Part shown: positions 1-11,046 of the stretch, piece after piece | Layout: every line of letters begins with the position of its first letter | How positions within the stretch are numbered: the first letter of the stretch is position 1 | NCBI GenBank assembly: GCA_009746045.1 | Contig: RPFO01000165.1 | Span: 248,001 to 312,000, forward strand | DNA length: 64,000 nucleotides | Source of the DNA: Mesostigma viride | Lineage: Eukaryota; Streptophyta; Mesostigmatophyceae; Mesostigmatales; Mesostigmataceae | Reading direction: 5' to 3' | Notes under the pieces: model-generated | The model's database searches: none | The model's input: the letters and a program-made list of their open reading frames with translations, nothing else | Told to the model about the DNA's origin: nothing | Translations under genes and position numbers: made by a program

Positions 1-357
1 TGCGCTAGTTTCAGCTATACTGTCTGCACTCGTTTCAGTGCTATATAAACTGTGCCGGAAAGGTCACGGCAAGCCCTACCTAGCCTATTCAAGGTGTGCC
101 AGAAATACGGCAGGCGGGTGCGATTATTAATGACGCAACCCTAATACCTCCGTTTACAACATGATGGCCAGATATTAAAAACATGAAGGGCAGTTGGGCC
201 CACAGGGAAAAGTCTACATCGCAACAAGGCACCATGCGACTCCATAGTCAGTGATCACAAACGTTTGCTTCACCCTTTCCGTGCGCTTCTGCTCATGCTG
301 TTTAGGGTACCTGCACATAAGAAACGTGCCAAGACACACAACCACACACCATAATAA
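1..357. other. No recognisable feature
   Basis: I see no coding frame with family resemblance, no LTR and no clear repeat. The sequence is of mixed composition and precedes the microsatellite cluster. Confidence 0.4.
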
Positions 358-377
358 TGCATTACAAATGCGAAGTA

Positions 378-645
378 CAATGTTGTTGTTGTTGTTGGTG
401 GTGGTTGTTGTGGTGGTGGTGGTGGCGGCAGCGGCGGCGGTACATGGTGGTGGTGGGGGGTGGGGGTTGGGGTGGGGGTGGGGGTGTGGGGGTGTGGGGG
501 TGTGGGGGGGTGCGTCCCTGTGTTGTGGTGCGTGTGCGTGTGACAGTGCATATGTACGTGTGATGTACGCGTGATGTGTGATGTGTGATGTGTGATGTGC
601 GATGTGTGATGTGTGATGTGTGATGTGTGATGTGTGATGTGTGTG
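378..645. repeat. Compound microsatellite: TTG, GGT, G-rich, TGTGATG
   Basis: A run of TTG triplets passes into GGT triplets (about 380-430), then G-rich GGGGGT-like units (about 440-515). From about 559 to 645 a 7-bp unit TGTGATG is repeated head to tail roughly a dozen times with few changes. Open frames over it (Gly/Val, Pro/His rich) are composition artefacts. The G-rich middle could form quadruplexes. Confidence 0.85.
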
Positions 646-843
646 TGCTCATACGCCTACTAATATGTTGGCCCATTTGATCATGCCGGCGTGACCTGTC
701 GCATGTGTGCGGTAGACCTATTATGTACTGCATGCTACCTAGTCACACATGGCATGGGTTTGCAGAGTTACATACAGAGTGTACATTCTTGTCACATAAA
801 TGGTCCAGTATATCTTGGAGCCAACCCATGCAACGATACTTAC

Positions 844-1022
844 TTGACCACCATGCGCCAGTGGTTGTCATACTTCTTTGCATACGGGCCCTGTGGGTCA
901 GGGTTTCCGTAGTACGTCAGGCCGTCACCATACAAGGTGAAAACCCATGGTATTTGGCCCAGTCCGCCGTTGTCAGCACCTCGGCATGCTTTGCCACAGT
1001 GCGCTGTGGCGGAAGCTCGAGA
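844..1022 (-). pseudogene. Exon-like fragment cut off by element A1
   Basis: On the minus strand an open frame ends in an LYGDGLTYYGNP-type segment and an NHWRMVV end, followed directly by a good splice donor (CAA|GTAAGT, intron from 843 downward). An acceptor-like CAG lies near 1004. The upstream side is interrupted at 1022 by the 3' LTR of A1; across that insertion the strand continues at 8829. It may belong to the same gene as the CENP-B-like exon at 9331-9876, since both lie on the minus strand on either side of A1. I do not recognise the domain. The link between the pieces is inference. Confidence 0.3.
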
Positions 1023-1622
1023 AGTTGTATGAGAGTGAATTCCGCCATGGTTCTTGCAGGAAGTTGCCTTTATTAATAACAAGGAACACAGACGTAAGTC
1101 ACGTCACTTCCAAGACTGCACGCAGCACAGACGACAGGGTCGCAGTGCCAAGAGAACGTGCACGCAAGAACTAGCGTCCTAGAGCTACCAAGTCACACAT
1201 ATAGGTTGCTAGGGACGCGTCCAAGTATTCAGCTGCACTGTCACAGCTGAACTGTCAATCAATTGATTACACAGACTCTGGCACGCCTTTGGCGCGCAGA
1301 TCTATCAATTGTCCATACGGCTAGTCCTGTGGACCTATCCGTACACTACTCAGCATCAATTGTCTCATAGGTCCTGGCGCGCTACAGCACGCCTACCTAT
1401 CAATTGACCATCAAGTCCTGTACAAGTCCTGTCAACGTCCTGCGGACTATCAAAGTGACACTTGTACATCCTGTGTCCGTACGCCGGGCGCGCCGGGTAC
1501 TGTCGGCACAGCCTAGGAAACGTCATAACTTTTACGTTCCTTAACCAAATGAGGCGTTCAAGGTGCCGTTGGAAAGAGCGTAACAATCTATATCCATCTA
1601 ACGTAAATCCTTTACGTTAACT
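1023..1622 (-). repeat. 3' LTR of element A1 (600 bp)
   Basis: Near-identical to 8213-8828 apart from small differences: a 9-bp block near the AGTT end, a short divergent patch near 1180, and a few bases near 1485. AGTT at 1023-1026 and AACT at 1619-1622 mark the ends. Confidence 0.93.
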
Positions 1623-2571
1623 CCAATCCCTTCTTTTCTTTAGGGATCACATCCCCTGCCAGGGACCCTTGAAGTAGCTTGAAATGTCCTTCACTCCAGC
1701 TTGAAGCTTGAACAGATGTCTTTAATGGCCATTGCCATTCCCCCAGCCTTTTCTTTTAAGGAACTGGAAAAGAACAGATCTGCCACAGGGAAAACCATTC
1801 CATGAGAAATGGATAAAAACCTATGGAAGTGGCATTACAGAGTACCACCAGATATTAGAAGCACACAAAATTAAATACATACAGGTTAATTCTATGAGGT
1901 CTTCTCCAGGAATTAATCCCATCACCTCGGTAGAGCCTCCAGTACAATGACCTTCTGGCGGTGAGTTACATTAATCCCAGATACTAATCCCATAAAACCC
2001 AGTACATATTCAATATAAGTACAATAAATCCATGACAATTAAAATACCACTTGACAAAGTAAGGCGTATTACAATAGTTTGCCTGTCATTCTCTCAACAG
2101 GGGTCTATTGGCGCCCGTCTTACGGCGCCCGTCTACTTGCCAGATGGTAAACTGCCACAGCAAACAAATGACAAAATGAAACACATAGGCAACAATTAAA
2201 TCCTGCCCTGGGGAACTAGGGAAGTCTGAACAGGCAAACACCTGAACAGGCCAGCTTGTAGAAACATAATACCAGGGAATCGAACCCCGCCCTATAAACC
2301 CCAGAATAAAGGTTCCCAGACCATTGTGAGAAGTATGTACAAATATACATTTCTTTTAAAATAGAATACATGGTCTGTAATGGACCTGTCAACCTTGTGT
2401 AGTCAACAGCATGAACCCCAGCCAAAACCTGGCTGTATCCTGATTAAAATCAGAGTGAGTGTACCATGGTCCATGAGCCTTAGTACAGACTAAAATACAG
2501 GTATTATGCCAGTCACAATGCTGACACTACCACACAATCTGCTCTCCAATGCCCTATAACCAGGCACCAGC
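1623..2571 (-). other. 3' untranslated region of element A1
   Basis: There is no open frame of note. It holds the polypurine tract beside the LTR, two GGCGCCCGTCT motifs (2110-2134), and at about 2270-2290 a minus-strand segment resembling a tRNA T-arm (GGTTCGATTCC with flanking G/C pairs) but without a cloverleaf. The same order of motifs is seen in the A2 3' region (35955-35980 and about 50225-50245). Confidence 0.6.
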
Positions 2572-5500
2572 TTAGACAGCTTGCTGAGATGGGTCCATCA
2601 GAGACTGAAGAACCTTGTATTGCACTGCTGCCTTCTGCACTAGCTTGGTCAAAGCATCAGCAGGATTGTCAACCCCAGGGATATGCTCAATATTGGCCAA
2701 GGAGGACAACTCCTTAAGAAGGAGATAATCCAAGTCCCTACTTCTGGCCATCTGCCTGTGCACAAACTGCACCATCCCCATGGAGTCTGTTTTTAGAAGA
2801 GTGGTAACCTGAAGTGGCCAAGGAGTGTTAGAAGTCATCTGATGAAGCAACTCCTTCAGATAAAGGCTTGTGTGAATGCCTTCACAAATAGCCCTGCATT
2901 CTGCCACATCACTGCTGACAGCCACCCGTTTGTGCAGGCGACTAAACCAGCTCACCAAACTCCCCAGGCCTTCCTGTCTGAGCACAAAGAGCCCTGCAGC
3001 CCTGCCCCTGACCTTGGAGACCTGCCTGCTGTCCATTGAGCTATCCACATACAGCTCCATGCAAATGGGTTGTGATAAATCCACTGCAGACAACAGAATG
3101 CCAGATGAAGCCCTGACCTGATCAGCCACCTTGGCAGACCCTAGCTCCACCAGCATGTCATCAGGCAACCTGGCTATGACCATAAGGTCTGGCCTGGAAA
3201 TGCCTGCCACCCAAGCAACCATGCCCCTCACCATGGGACACAGTGCCTGTGTGATGGTTGGAGGAAGCTTGCTAATGAGGGTCTCTTGATAATCATTGCC
3301 CCCCACCAGCAGCATACGCCACTCCCCCCCTTCTTCACCAGTGTGGCCTCCATGCCCACAAACAGCAGAGGCTCATTCTCCACCTGCCATTGCTCCCTAC
3401 CCAGAGGAAACTTGGACTTAATGATGGAGATCAGCTCCTTAAGCCACGACGTGGGAGCTATCAGATGTAGGTCATCCCCGTGCAGCGAAGCATACACTGG
3501 CAGGCCTTCCCATTGCCCCAGAAACAGACAGGGGTCTACAGGAGAGACCTTCAAGTTGCAATGCTCCTTCAGGAAACGGTTGAGAGTCTCCCTCCAGATT
3601 ATTGGACTTGACCTCAGGCCCTCCAGGCCCTTGAGGATTTTAAGGAACTCCGTGTGGATGTCCCTTTTCCATACAGCAGGCACCCTAACATAGAAAGGCG
3701 TCTTGCCCTCCCACTTTTCCTGTGCCACATCTGCATCCCCTCCAGAAATGCCCTCTTGAAGTCTACCACCACTGAGCCATAGTCCAAGCCCTTGTTGAGA
3801 AGGCCTAGAAATACACACAGCAGCAGCCTCCAAGTATCATGCAACATGCCAGGGGTATACAACTCCTCAGCAGTGCACTCACCAGTACCCTTGAACTCAT
3901 TCAGCACTGGCCTGACATGTGGTACCTTGACCCCGTCCACCTCCTTCATCTTGATGACAAACTTGAGCTTGAGTAGACGTCGTGCAGGAGGCAGGTCATT
4001 GACAGGTTCCACGCATTTCTTGGAGATCCAGTCCTCCCCAGATTTAATCAGACCCAGTGTGACCTGGGGACACATAATGGGAGAGGACATGAGCTTCACC
4101 AGGCCTTGGTAGTTGATAGGGCTGTGTCCAGCAAGTGAGTGAGGACCAATGCCCAAACTGCTTGGATGACTAGCAGCTGGCAGTATGAGGTCATCAACCA
4201 AGGGCTCCTGCCCCTGGCACACTTGCACACGCTTAACCGACCTGGTTACTGCACGTGATAGGTGAGTGGTCCTGAAATTAATCAGTGGGACCTGACCAGC
4301 CCCTTCCTTAGTCAGGAGAGAGGACGTGATCACTACCCCATCCTGGCATAGGAAATTCTGCCCCAGAAGAGCAGGTCCTTGATAGCCCTCCAAGACACAA
4401 AAAGCAGTGTCCTGTCCAAGGATAGGAATGAATACCTCACCCAGTACCTTCACGTGTACCCCGCCACTGAAGTCAGACACAAACTGATAGCTGGGTTCAG
4501 ACATGCTGTACCCTGCTGCAGCCCTGGTCCCAATGATGGAAACCTGAGAATTAGTGTCTACCTCTAAGGCAGTGTCCAGCCCCAGATTGCCATGCCACCT
4601 GAGCTTGGCTACCTTGGGCTGCTTCTTGGCTCTTTGTAGAGCCCCAATCAATCCAGCCAAACTTGTCCCCCTGGGCTTGGTTAGTGCCTTGGGCTTGACA
4701 GTTGACTCCCCAGCTGTTGACCTTGCAGCCTGTTCAACAAGTACCTCTGCAACCTGGCCAGGGCTGACAGATTCCCCTGCAACAGATGTGGTCGTTGCGT
4801 CAGTGATGTCACTTGGGACCTGAAAATCCTGCAGATCCTGTGAGCCTTGTGCCTGACTGCCCTCATTCATCAGGTTAGGCTTGACATATGACCAACTCAG
4901 CCGGTGCACATGCTTTGGTTCGTCCTCCATGCTGACCAAGCATGCGTGGCTAGCTTCATCAACCTGGGTAACCACCCCAGGACTCCAGCTACCACGTTTG
5001 CCATAAAGGCTAGGTTCCTTCCAAGCTAGGACCTTCTGACCCACTTGTGGCTCCAGCATCTTCCAACCCCGGTCCTTCTCCCTCAGCTTGGCAAAGGTGA
5101 CATGTGCAGCATGTTTCCAGCCCTCCAGCACATGTGGTGGGCACAGGCCATGATATAGACCCATTGGGCTGACAGCAACTCCATCATAGTAGAAGTTAAC
5201 CCTGCTGTTCAGCTGCTGCTCCACGTTCCTCAGCCATGCACTCCTGACAAGTGCAGGTGCAGACAAGGGTACCCAGTCTTCAGAGATGATCAATTTCTTG
5301 ACCTCCTGGATTGCCCTCTCGATAGCACCCTGCTGCCCATGAGCCTCCCTAGGTGTAACCAGCAACTCAGGAAGGGTAGGATCACCCTTGAGATGCTGAA
5401 ACTGCATGTCCACCTGGATCCTTGTGGTAGGAAACTTGGCTCTTACATTCTGCAGGGCAGCCAGCAAGTACCTGTTCTTCATAGAAGGTAAATGCTCCAG

Positions 5501-6055
5501 CACCTTGTATTTCGTGTACCTGTCCACGCACACCAACAGTTGCATGCCCCTGATGTGTTGGATATCACACTGCAGATCACCAATGCTCTGAGGTAGAGCT
5601 TTGGCATGTGATTTCCTGGGCTTGTTGGAGGACAACTGGCACTTACACCGTGAGGCAGCTTGCTGACACGCCTTAAGAAGGGGTGCCCTGCCCATACGGA
5701 AGGCAAAGTTGTTTGACAGAGAAGTGGCATGCCCAAACATGTTGTGGATTCGGGCACCCAACTCCTGGTACACAGAGGAAGCAGTCCCTGGCACAGTCAG
5801 GACTGTGCTGTCAGGTTGTCCAGCATCACCATGCTGACTTCCATCCTGTTCTGACTCAGAGCCTGAGTCACCCTGCTCATGCCCAACACCTGGACCGCCA
5901 GCAGGGACCACATGCATACCACCAGAGGCCTTCACACCCCTCTGTGGTTGTACATTGGTTTCTCTCAAAATGAGAGGTCCACCCTCGTGCCCAGCACGAG
6001 GATGCATGGGGTCAGACATTCTTACAGCTGCACCAGCTGTCAAGGACGTCTTCAT
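2572..6055 (-). pseudogene. Copia-like Pol of A1: integrase, protease, RT, RNase H (frameshifted)
   Basis: Three successive frames (6055-3614, 3833-3228, 3315-2572) together encode a Pol. From the ATG at 6055: a zinc-binding HNMFGH motif near residue 103 with cysteines after it; an integrase core with aspartates in CDIQHIRG and VDMQF and a glutamate in QQGAIER, the last two only 29 residues apart; a retropepsin-like stretch (EVDTNSQVSII and then ALLGQNFL) placed after the integrase; RT with DFKRAFL and, in the next frame, LHGDD in place of YVDD; then RNase H (YVDSSMD, DVAECRAI, ADALTK). Canonical copia order is PR-IN-RT-RH, so the order here is unusual. Frameshifts near 3700 and 3270 break it. 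Confidence 0.88.
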
Positions 6056-6195
6056 AGGAACCTGTACCTCTCCAGGTGACCTGGGGCCACCCTGAACCTG
6101 GAGATCACCCTCTTGTTGCCCAGATATAAAATCTGCATTGGAGCACCTGGCCTCCCCCTGGGTGAATTAAGGTGTGTAGGGGTTGCCTCAGACAG

Positions 6196-7303
6196 TCACT
6201 GCTCCTTGTTGTCTTCTTGCTGACTGCCCTTTGAAGGCTGGCCTGCCTGGGACTTGTTGTTGTTCTTCTTGTTGTTGTTGTTATTCTTGTTGCTGCCCTG
6301 GCCCTGGGACTTCTTGAAGCTGGGACACTCCTTCTTGATGTGCCCCCACCCCTTGCACAGGTAGCATTGTATCTTTGACTTGCCCTGGCCACTGCCCCCG
6401 TTGTCAGACGCGTTGCCCTGCTTGGGCTGACCACCCACCCGCCTGAACACCGACTTGGAGTGTGACCTCCTGTCAGGTCGGGTGAATGATTCCCTTGCGC
6501 TTGTTGTGGTTGCCCCTACGCCCTCCTTGGCTTCTGTCAGCCTCAGACGTCTTGGAGCCACCCTGGGTACGCCCACCTGCCTGGGTAGCCTTCACTGCTG
6601 GCACTCCACCCTCAAACAGCTCCTCTGCCTCGAGTGCTTGTTTGATTATGACCTTGTAGGCCTTGAGGGTTGAGTGTGGGGCACACATGACCTTTAAGGA
6701 GCCACGTGTAGCCTTGTCCAGCCCAGAAACCTTGAGCCAGTTGGTCAGGGCTATGTTATCAGCAACATTAAAGCCGTGAGCCCTGCCCTCCTCAACCATT
6801 TTACAATAGTTAAGGAAGTTCTGGATCAGGTCCCCTTGACCTCCCACCCCTGGTATTTATCCTGCCAATGGATCCCCACTTTCTTCCTCTGATCCTCTAG
6901 CAGCTCCTTTAACTCTGCCACGTAGCTGGACCAGGCCTTGTTGGCCTTCTTACACTCTCTAGTGAGGTCCTTTATCTGATCTGTACACTTGCCAAAAGTC
7001 TGGCTACCTATCCAGATCTGGTAATAGTTTGTACCACCGTACAAACTTGGAAACCCCTCTAGTCCCTCCACAAACTCCTCAGCCTGCTTGGGCTTGGTGT
7101 CTGACGTGACAGGTTGCAGTTGATTCACAATAAGCAAACCCTGGGTAGTGAGATCATAACCAAGAACAGCTTGTGCATTATTATTATTTGGAGATTGGTA
7201 ATCTCTCCGGTACCCCCACGTCATCTACGTGAGCGGTCCCACTACCAGCACCACCATTATTCCCACTGGCTGGGGCACCTTTGCTACGGCGCCCGTCTGC
7301 CAT
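6196..7303 (-). pseudogene. Gag of element A1 (frameshifted)
   Basis: The likely start is the ATG at 7303, read for about 40 codons before a shift into the frame 7224-6826, then 6847-6473, then 6576-6196. The middle pieces are mostly helical and resemble retrotransposon capsid (an AWSSYVAELKELLEDQ segment, then a GLDKATRGSLKVM segment). The last frame carries one CCHC knuckle, CYLCKGWGHIKKEC, and an Asn/Lys-rich tail. The role would be particle assembly and RNA packaging in the cytoplasm. At least three frameshifts make this copy non-functional. Confidence 0.8.
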
Positions 7304-7471
7304 TCTGCACTAGAAGCTATTCAAAAACACCTCAGCAAAGCAGCAGAATAAAGTATGTACAAAAAATTGTCGCAACTGCCGCCTGCGCCGGTGTCGCCTC
7401 CGCCCCCGCGAATCGCCGTTGAAAATTCGACAAAAATGTCGACGAGTACTGGAAAATAAAAATTGGCCGAC

Positions 7472-8188
7472 TCAGTAGTCGAGGCCCCGGAAATCACAGT
7501 ACTCATAAGCAAACTCACGATCCTCCATATCCGGCGTGTGTGCCGGACCTGCACCGGTATGTATCAAAACCGGTGTGCTCCCCGTCGCGAAAGTTGCGAT
7601 GCGCCGACGCGCGACGAGGCGCAGAGGATGAGTAAAAATGGACAACAATTCCCAACCTGCGGGAATCCACTCTCGCAAAGATGCGAGAAAAGCCACCAGG
7701 TTAATGAGAACCTGGCGTTCGCGACTGCGTACGCCGCGAGTGAGCAGCGACAGCAACGCGAGGTCTTGAAATAAGTTTGTCGACACCACCGGCGCGCCCC
7801 CCGTGCGTAGTGATGCCCAGTTTTGTAAATTTCTCTGGTAGCCGGTCAACGAAGAGATGGCGTTGTCCAGCTCCTCGATGGCAGTGGTGACTTCGTTCAC
7901 CGACCGCAAACCTCCTCGCACCTGGACCGTAAATTGCGATAAAATGTTGCGAATCTGGTCCAACGGTGTGCGGATAGCCGGCACCAGCTGCGGCAAGTCG
8001 GGGTCCTCGGGGAAATCCCCGAGCAATGGAAGAGCTGCGCGCTGCCGACGATGAAGTTCGTCCAGCGATATCGTGACCTCGTCAAGCAATTGCTGCCACG
8101 ATGGCGCAGCCGGGCGTGGTAAAGGATCAGCCGGCGGAGCGGCTATCTCCTCATCGCCGGGAATTCGGAATTCTTCAGAATTTGGCAT
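7472..8188 (-). CDS. Extra ORF (238 aa) between 5' LTR and Gag of A1
   Basis: The open frame begins with the ATG at 8188 (MPNSEEF), 25 bp inside the 5' LTR edge, and runs to a stop at 7472. The frame stays open further upstream into the LTR, but an internal start is more plausible. The product starts with an acidic, proline-rich segment, then about 150 residues of predicted helix (DELHRRQRAAL, AIEELDNAISSL) and ends acidic and aromatic. I recognise no domain. Element A2 has an ORF at the same place (61878-63041) with a weakly similar spacing of Leu, Trp and Gly residues, so this looks like a lineage-specific additional gene. Function unknown; it could be an N-terminal Gag unit. Confidence 0.6.
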   Translation of the reverse strand: MPNSEEFRIPGDEEIAAPPADPLPRPAAPSWQQLLDEVTISLDELHRRQRAALPLLGDFPEDPDLPQLVPAIRTPLDQIRNILSQFTVQVRGGLRSVNEVTTAIEELDNAISSLTGYQRNLQNWASLRTGGAPVVSTNLFQDLALLSLLTRGVRSRERQVLINLVAFLASLREWIPAGWELLSIFTHPLRLVARRRIATFATGSTPVLIHTGAGPAHTPDMEDREFAYEYCDFRGLDY

Positions 8189-8212
8189 ATTTGGAACAAG
8201 GCGTGTAATACG

Positions 8213-8828
8213 AGTTGTATGAGAGTGAATGCCACGAATTCCGCCATGGTTCTTGCAGGAAGTTGCCTTTATTAATAACAAGGAACACAGACGTAAGTCA
8301 CGTCACTTCCAAGACTGCACGCAGCACAGACGACAGGGTCGCAGTGCCAAGAGAACGTGCACGCAAGAACTAGCGTCCCGGTGCGACCAAGTCACACATA
8401 TAGGTTGCTAGGGACGCGTCCAAGTATTCAGCTGCACTGTCACAGCTGAACTGTCAATCAATTGATTACACAGACTCTGGCACGCCTTTGGCGCGCAGAT
8501 CTATCAATTGTCCATACGGCTAGTCCTGTGGACCTATCCGTACACTACTCAGCATCAATTGTCTCATAGGTCCTGGCGCGCTACAGCACGCCTACCTATC
8601 AATTGACCATCAAGTCCTGTACAAGTCCTGTCAACGTCCTGCGGACTATCAAAGTGACACTTGTACATCCTGTGTCCGTACGCGCCCACAGTGGCGCGCC
8701 GGGTACTGTCGGCACAGCCTAGGAAACGTCATAACTTTTACGTTCCTTAACCAAATGAGGCGTTCAAGGTGCCGTTGGAAAGAGCGTAACAATCTCTATC
8801 CATCTAACGTAAATCCTTTACGTTAACT
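8213..8828 (-). repeat. 5' LTR of element A1 (616 bp)
   Basis: Paired with 1023-1622. AGTT at 8213-8216, AACT at 8825-8828. The base pairs directly inside (plus strand ...TAATACG) give the CGTATTA motif shared with A2 at the primer-binding position. Confidence 0.93.
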
Positions 8829-9330
8829 CGAGAGGAGGGAGAGAAGGCTTGGACTTTTTCTTGGCTGGGCGGGTGGCCTGATCCGTTGGTGGTGGTGCTC
8901 CCGCGGCTGGGTTGCCGACCCCTGCTGCCCCCACCTGGTCGGCTGCCCCCCCCCTTCCCACCACGTCAGCTGCCTCACATCCGGCCTTGTCCCAGGTTGC
9001 CTTCACTGCTCCAGCCTTCTTGCATCATGAGCAATATCTTTCAAATAAAGGGGGGGCAGCTGGGATATCGCCAAGAAATGAGCAAGACTGCTAGTTTCCA
9101 ACCCTTACATAATTCATGATCACCCGTTGCTGGGTGGTTACGCTGCATCATTTGGCTGCATATGCATGCAACGAAGAAGACCATTACATACTTTCGGCTC
9201 TTCCACGTCAAATTCTCACGGGGCCGGGCTGCATGCATACTCATGAAACAATCGAAACTCAGCAAACTAGTGCGACATGTACAAAATGCAGCAGGAAAAA
9301 TACCGACAATTATGATGGAAATAAACTTAC
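8829..9330 (-). other. Probable intron and exon remnants downstream of the CENP-B-like exon
   Basis: The minus strand continues from the splice donor at 9330. A frame at 9005-8829, rich in Gly, Ala, Pro and Lys and ending PAKKKSKPSLPP, follows an acceptor-like CAG (9008-9006) and is then cut by A1. Its phase does not match the complete-codon end of the upstream exon, so at least one more exon or a different splice site would be needed. Otherwise nothing is recognised. Confidence 0.3.
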
Positions 9331-9876
9331 GCGCACAAGCGCGCGGTTGACCATGTACCCCTTGCTCCGATACTCGCGAATCTCAGTGGCCACCTCTTTC
9401 TCCACCAAGGGAAACTTGGCCGTAGTCGGGTTTCTGACACGACTTGGGCACTTCTTCCCCGCTAGCTTGGGGTTGTCTGCTGCAGCCTTGATGGCCGCCT
9501 CCTCTGTGAGCATGCGGTTGAAGGTTGAAATCGGGATGGGGGGGTCGCTAGTTTTGCAGAATTGGCGCTGCGACAATCCGCTCTCGTGAAAGGCGTCCAG
9601 AATCTTCCGCTTGGTGCGCATATCCCTGAACGTAATTTCATCTCGCGGCGCACGGCTTACTTTTTCGCCCTTGTCAGCTGGTTTGTCGGAGTTTACCAGC
9701 CCCGCTTCTGATGCCGTGGTTAGCCCTGCCTGTCGTAGATGCTTTTCCCTCGTCCTCGGTGACATGCGGCACAAGAAAGCTTGCAGGTCCAGACCTGCGG
9801 GGGCATCACCCGAGCTGCCGACAGCTGGCCCTGCGGATGATGGACTGCACTCCGGCTCGCCTGAGCCGCTCGCCAT
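9331..9876 (-). CDS. First exon of a CENP-B / pogo-type HTH protein (partial)
   Basis: The exon starts at the ATG at 9876 and reads 182 complete codons, ending exactly at a consensus donor (CGC|GTAAGT). The N-terminal 85 residues are low complexity. Residues about 90-180 contain a helix-turn-helix segment (KRKILDAFHESGLSQRQF) followed by FPLVEKEVATEIREYRSKG, the layout of the two DNA-binding helix modules in CENP-B and Tigger/pogo transposases. No DDE catalytic domain is visible; the remainder would lie beyond the intron and is interrupted by A1. It may be a domesticated DNA-binding gene or a transposase relic. The family call rests on motif resemblance only. Confidence 0.5.
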
Positions 9877-9984
9877 AGCGGCTCACCGTATATTCTGATC
9901 AGGCACTCCGCAAAGGTGAAAACCTTTGCGTTCAGTGCCGGGCCGCGGAAAACGCGGAAAACGCGATCTGCAAATGAATCCGAC

Positions 9985-10047
9985 CGGAATCGAACTGGGG
10001 ACCTCTCGCACCAATTTTGCTGACTATAGGACGGACGTCTCCGGTTA
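9985..10047 (-). other. tRNA-like fragment with a B-box-like sequence
   Basis: The minus strand contains GCGAGAGGTCC followed by AGTTCGATTCC and a 3' GGTCGGA that pairs, with one mismatch, with TCCGTCC 50 bases upstream. The distance is only about 57 nt, too short for a full cloverleaf, so this is a decayed tRNA or a tRNA-derived SINE head rather than a working tRNA gene. Confidence 0.3.
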
Positions 10048-10381
10048 CCATGGCATCGCCAACTTACACCTACAGTCATCCGCAAAAGTTCTCCTGTCCG
10101 GGGAGTGATGCAAGCCTTATATAGTTAGAGACCTCAGACCACGGATGCAGTCACGTGTTCAATAATGAGTTAATTGATCATTAACTGATGCAGCTGACTA
10201 GCACTCTCTAACAAAAGTCACGTGCCAACGTACTGTACATACGTAGCCAGCGTGTGCCTCTCTCACCTCCTTTATACAGTATACCATGTTAATTACGCCG
10301 GCAGAAGGGGAATTCATAAGGTGGGGCGCCTACAGTGCCACGTGTACTGATGTACGTTTATTGTGGATGCGACAGCCCACC

Positions 10382-10700
10382 GACCAACGCAGCAAGGTGG
10401 GCCACCTGTTCCACGTACTCAGATTTTGGAAGAGCCAGTCCCACCAACGCAGCAACTCAACGCAGCAAGGTGGGGCACCTGTTCCACGTACTCAGATTTT
10501 GGATGGGACTGTTCCACCTACGCAGCAAGGTGGGGCACCTGTTCCTCGTACTCAGATTTTGGATGGGACTGTTCCACATACGCAGCAAGGTGGGCCACAT
10601 GTTCCACGTACTCGGATTTTGGATGGGACTGTCCCACCTACGCGGCAAGGTGGGGCACCTGTTCCACGTACTCAGATTGTGGTTGAGACCGTCCCACAGG
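10382..10700 (+). repeat. 60-bp minisatellite, about five copies
   Basis: Five head-to-tail units of about 60 bp share ACGCAGCAAGGTGGG, TGTTCCACGTACTC and GATTTTGGATGGGACTG. One unit boundary has a short extra CAACGCAG segment. Because the unit length is divisible by three, long open frames appear in several phases and are not evidence of a gene. Confidence 0.9.
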
Positions 10701-10815
10701 CGCATACAGCCCACTTCCACGGCTACGTGGTACGCGAACCGTCCCACTTTCACGGCTAAGTGGTACGCGAACCGTCCCACTTTCACGGCTACGTAGTACG
10801 CAAACGTCCCACTTC
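10701..10815 (+). repeat. 33-36-bp minisatellite, about three copies
   Basis: Units built on TTTCACGGCTACGTGGTACG and GAACCGTCCCAC follow directly on the 60-bp array and share its GTCCCAC ends. Confidence 0.8.
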
Positions 10816-11046
10816 CATGTGGTGTGGGAACAGCCCAAGTACCCGTGAGGCGGTGTACTGTACTGTACTGTGTACATATACACACAAGTGGTCACATATC
10901 ACTACCAAGACCTATATTTCACTACACCGCACATACGTATTGTACATAATTCGACGTGGCTTTATTATCAAGTATCGTTAACTGCATAAATACTTCACTA
11001 CGTGAGCAGCTAGCGGTACATATAGCTTGTTTTTCTTCTTGAAACA

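Larger units (their letters stand above)
1018..8833 (-). mobile_element. Copia-like LTR retrotransposon A1 with target duplication
   Basis: The element proper is 1023-8828 on the minus strand. Both LTRs start AGTT and end AACT, and the 5 bp just outside them are identical (CGAGA at 1018-1022 and 8829-8833), which fixes the ends. Inside, in transcription order: 5' LTR, a CGTATT motif, an extra ORF, Gag with a zinc knuckle, integrase, protease, reverse transcriptase, RNase H, a 0.95-kb 3' UTR, and a purine-rich tract (pyrimidine-rich on the plus strand at 1623-1645) next to the 3' LTR. The genes carry several frameshifts, so this copy is dead. It sits inside a minus-strand gene fragment. Confidence 0.93.

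Noticed and set aside
1018-1030. TG...CA boundaries for the copia-like LTRs
   Set aside because: Four elements have exact 5-bp duplications only if the LTR ends are AGTT and AACT.
840-1174. Plus-strand frames around 947-1174
   Set aside because: They cross the A1 LTR boundary and are shadows without family resemblance.
9985-10047. Functional tRNA gene
   Set aside because: Only 57 nt between acceptor arms and imperfect T-stem pairing; no complete cloverleaf.
10286-10896. Long frames and CRISPR-like spacing across the 60-bp units
   Set aside because: The units are contiguous tandem repeats without unique spacers, and their length is a multiple of three; this is a minisatellite, not a CRISPR array or gene.
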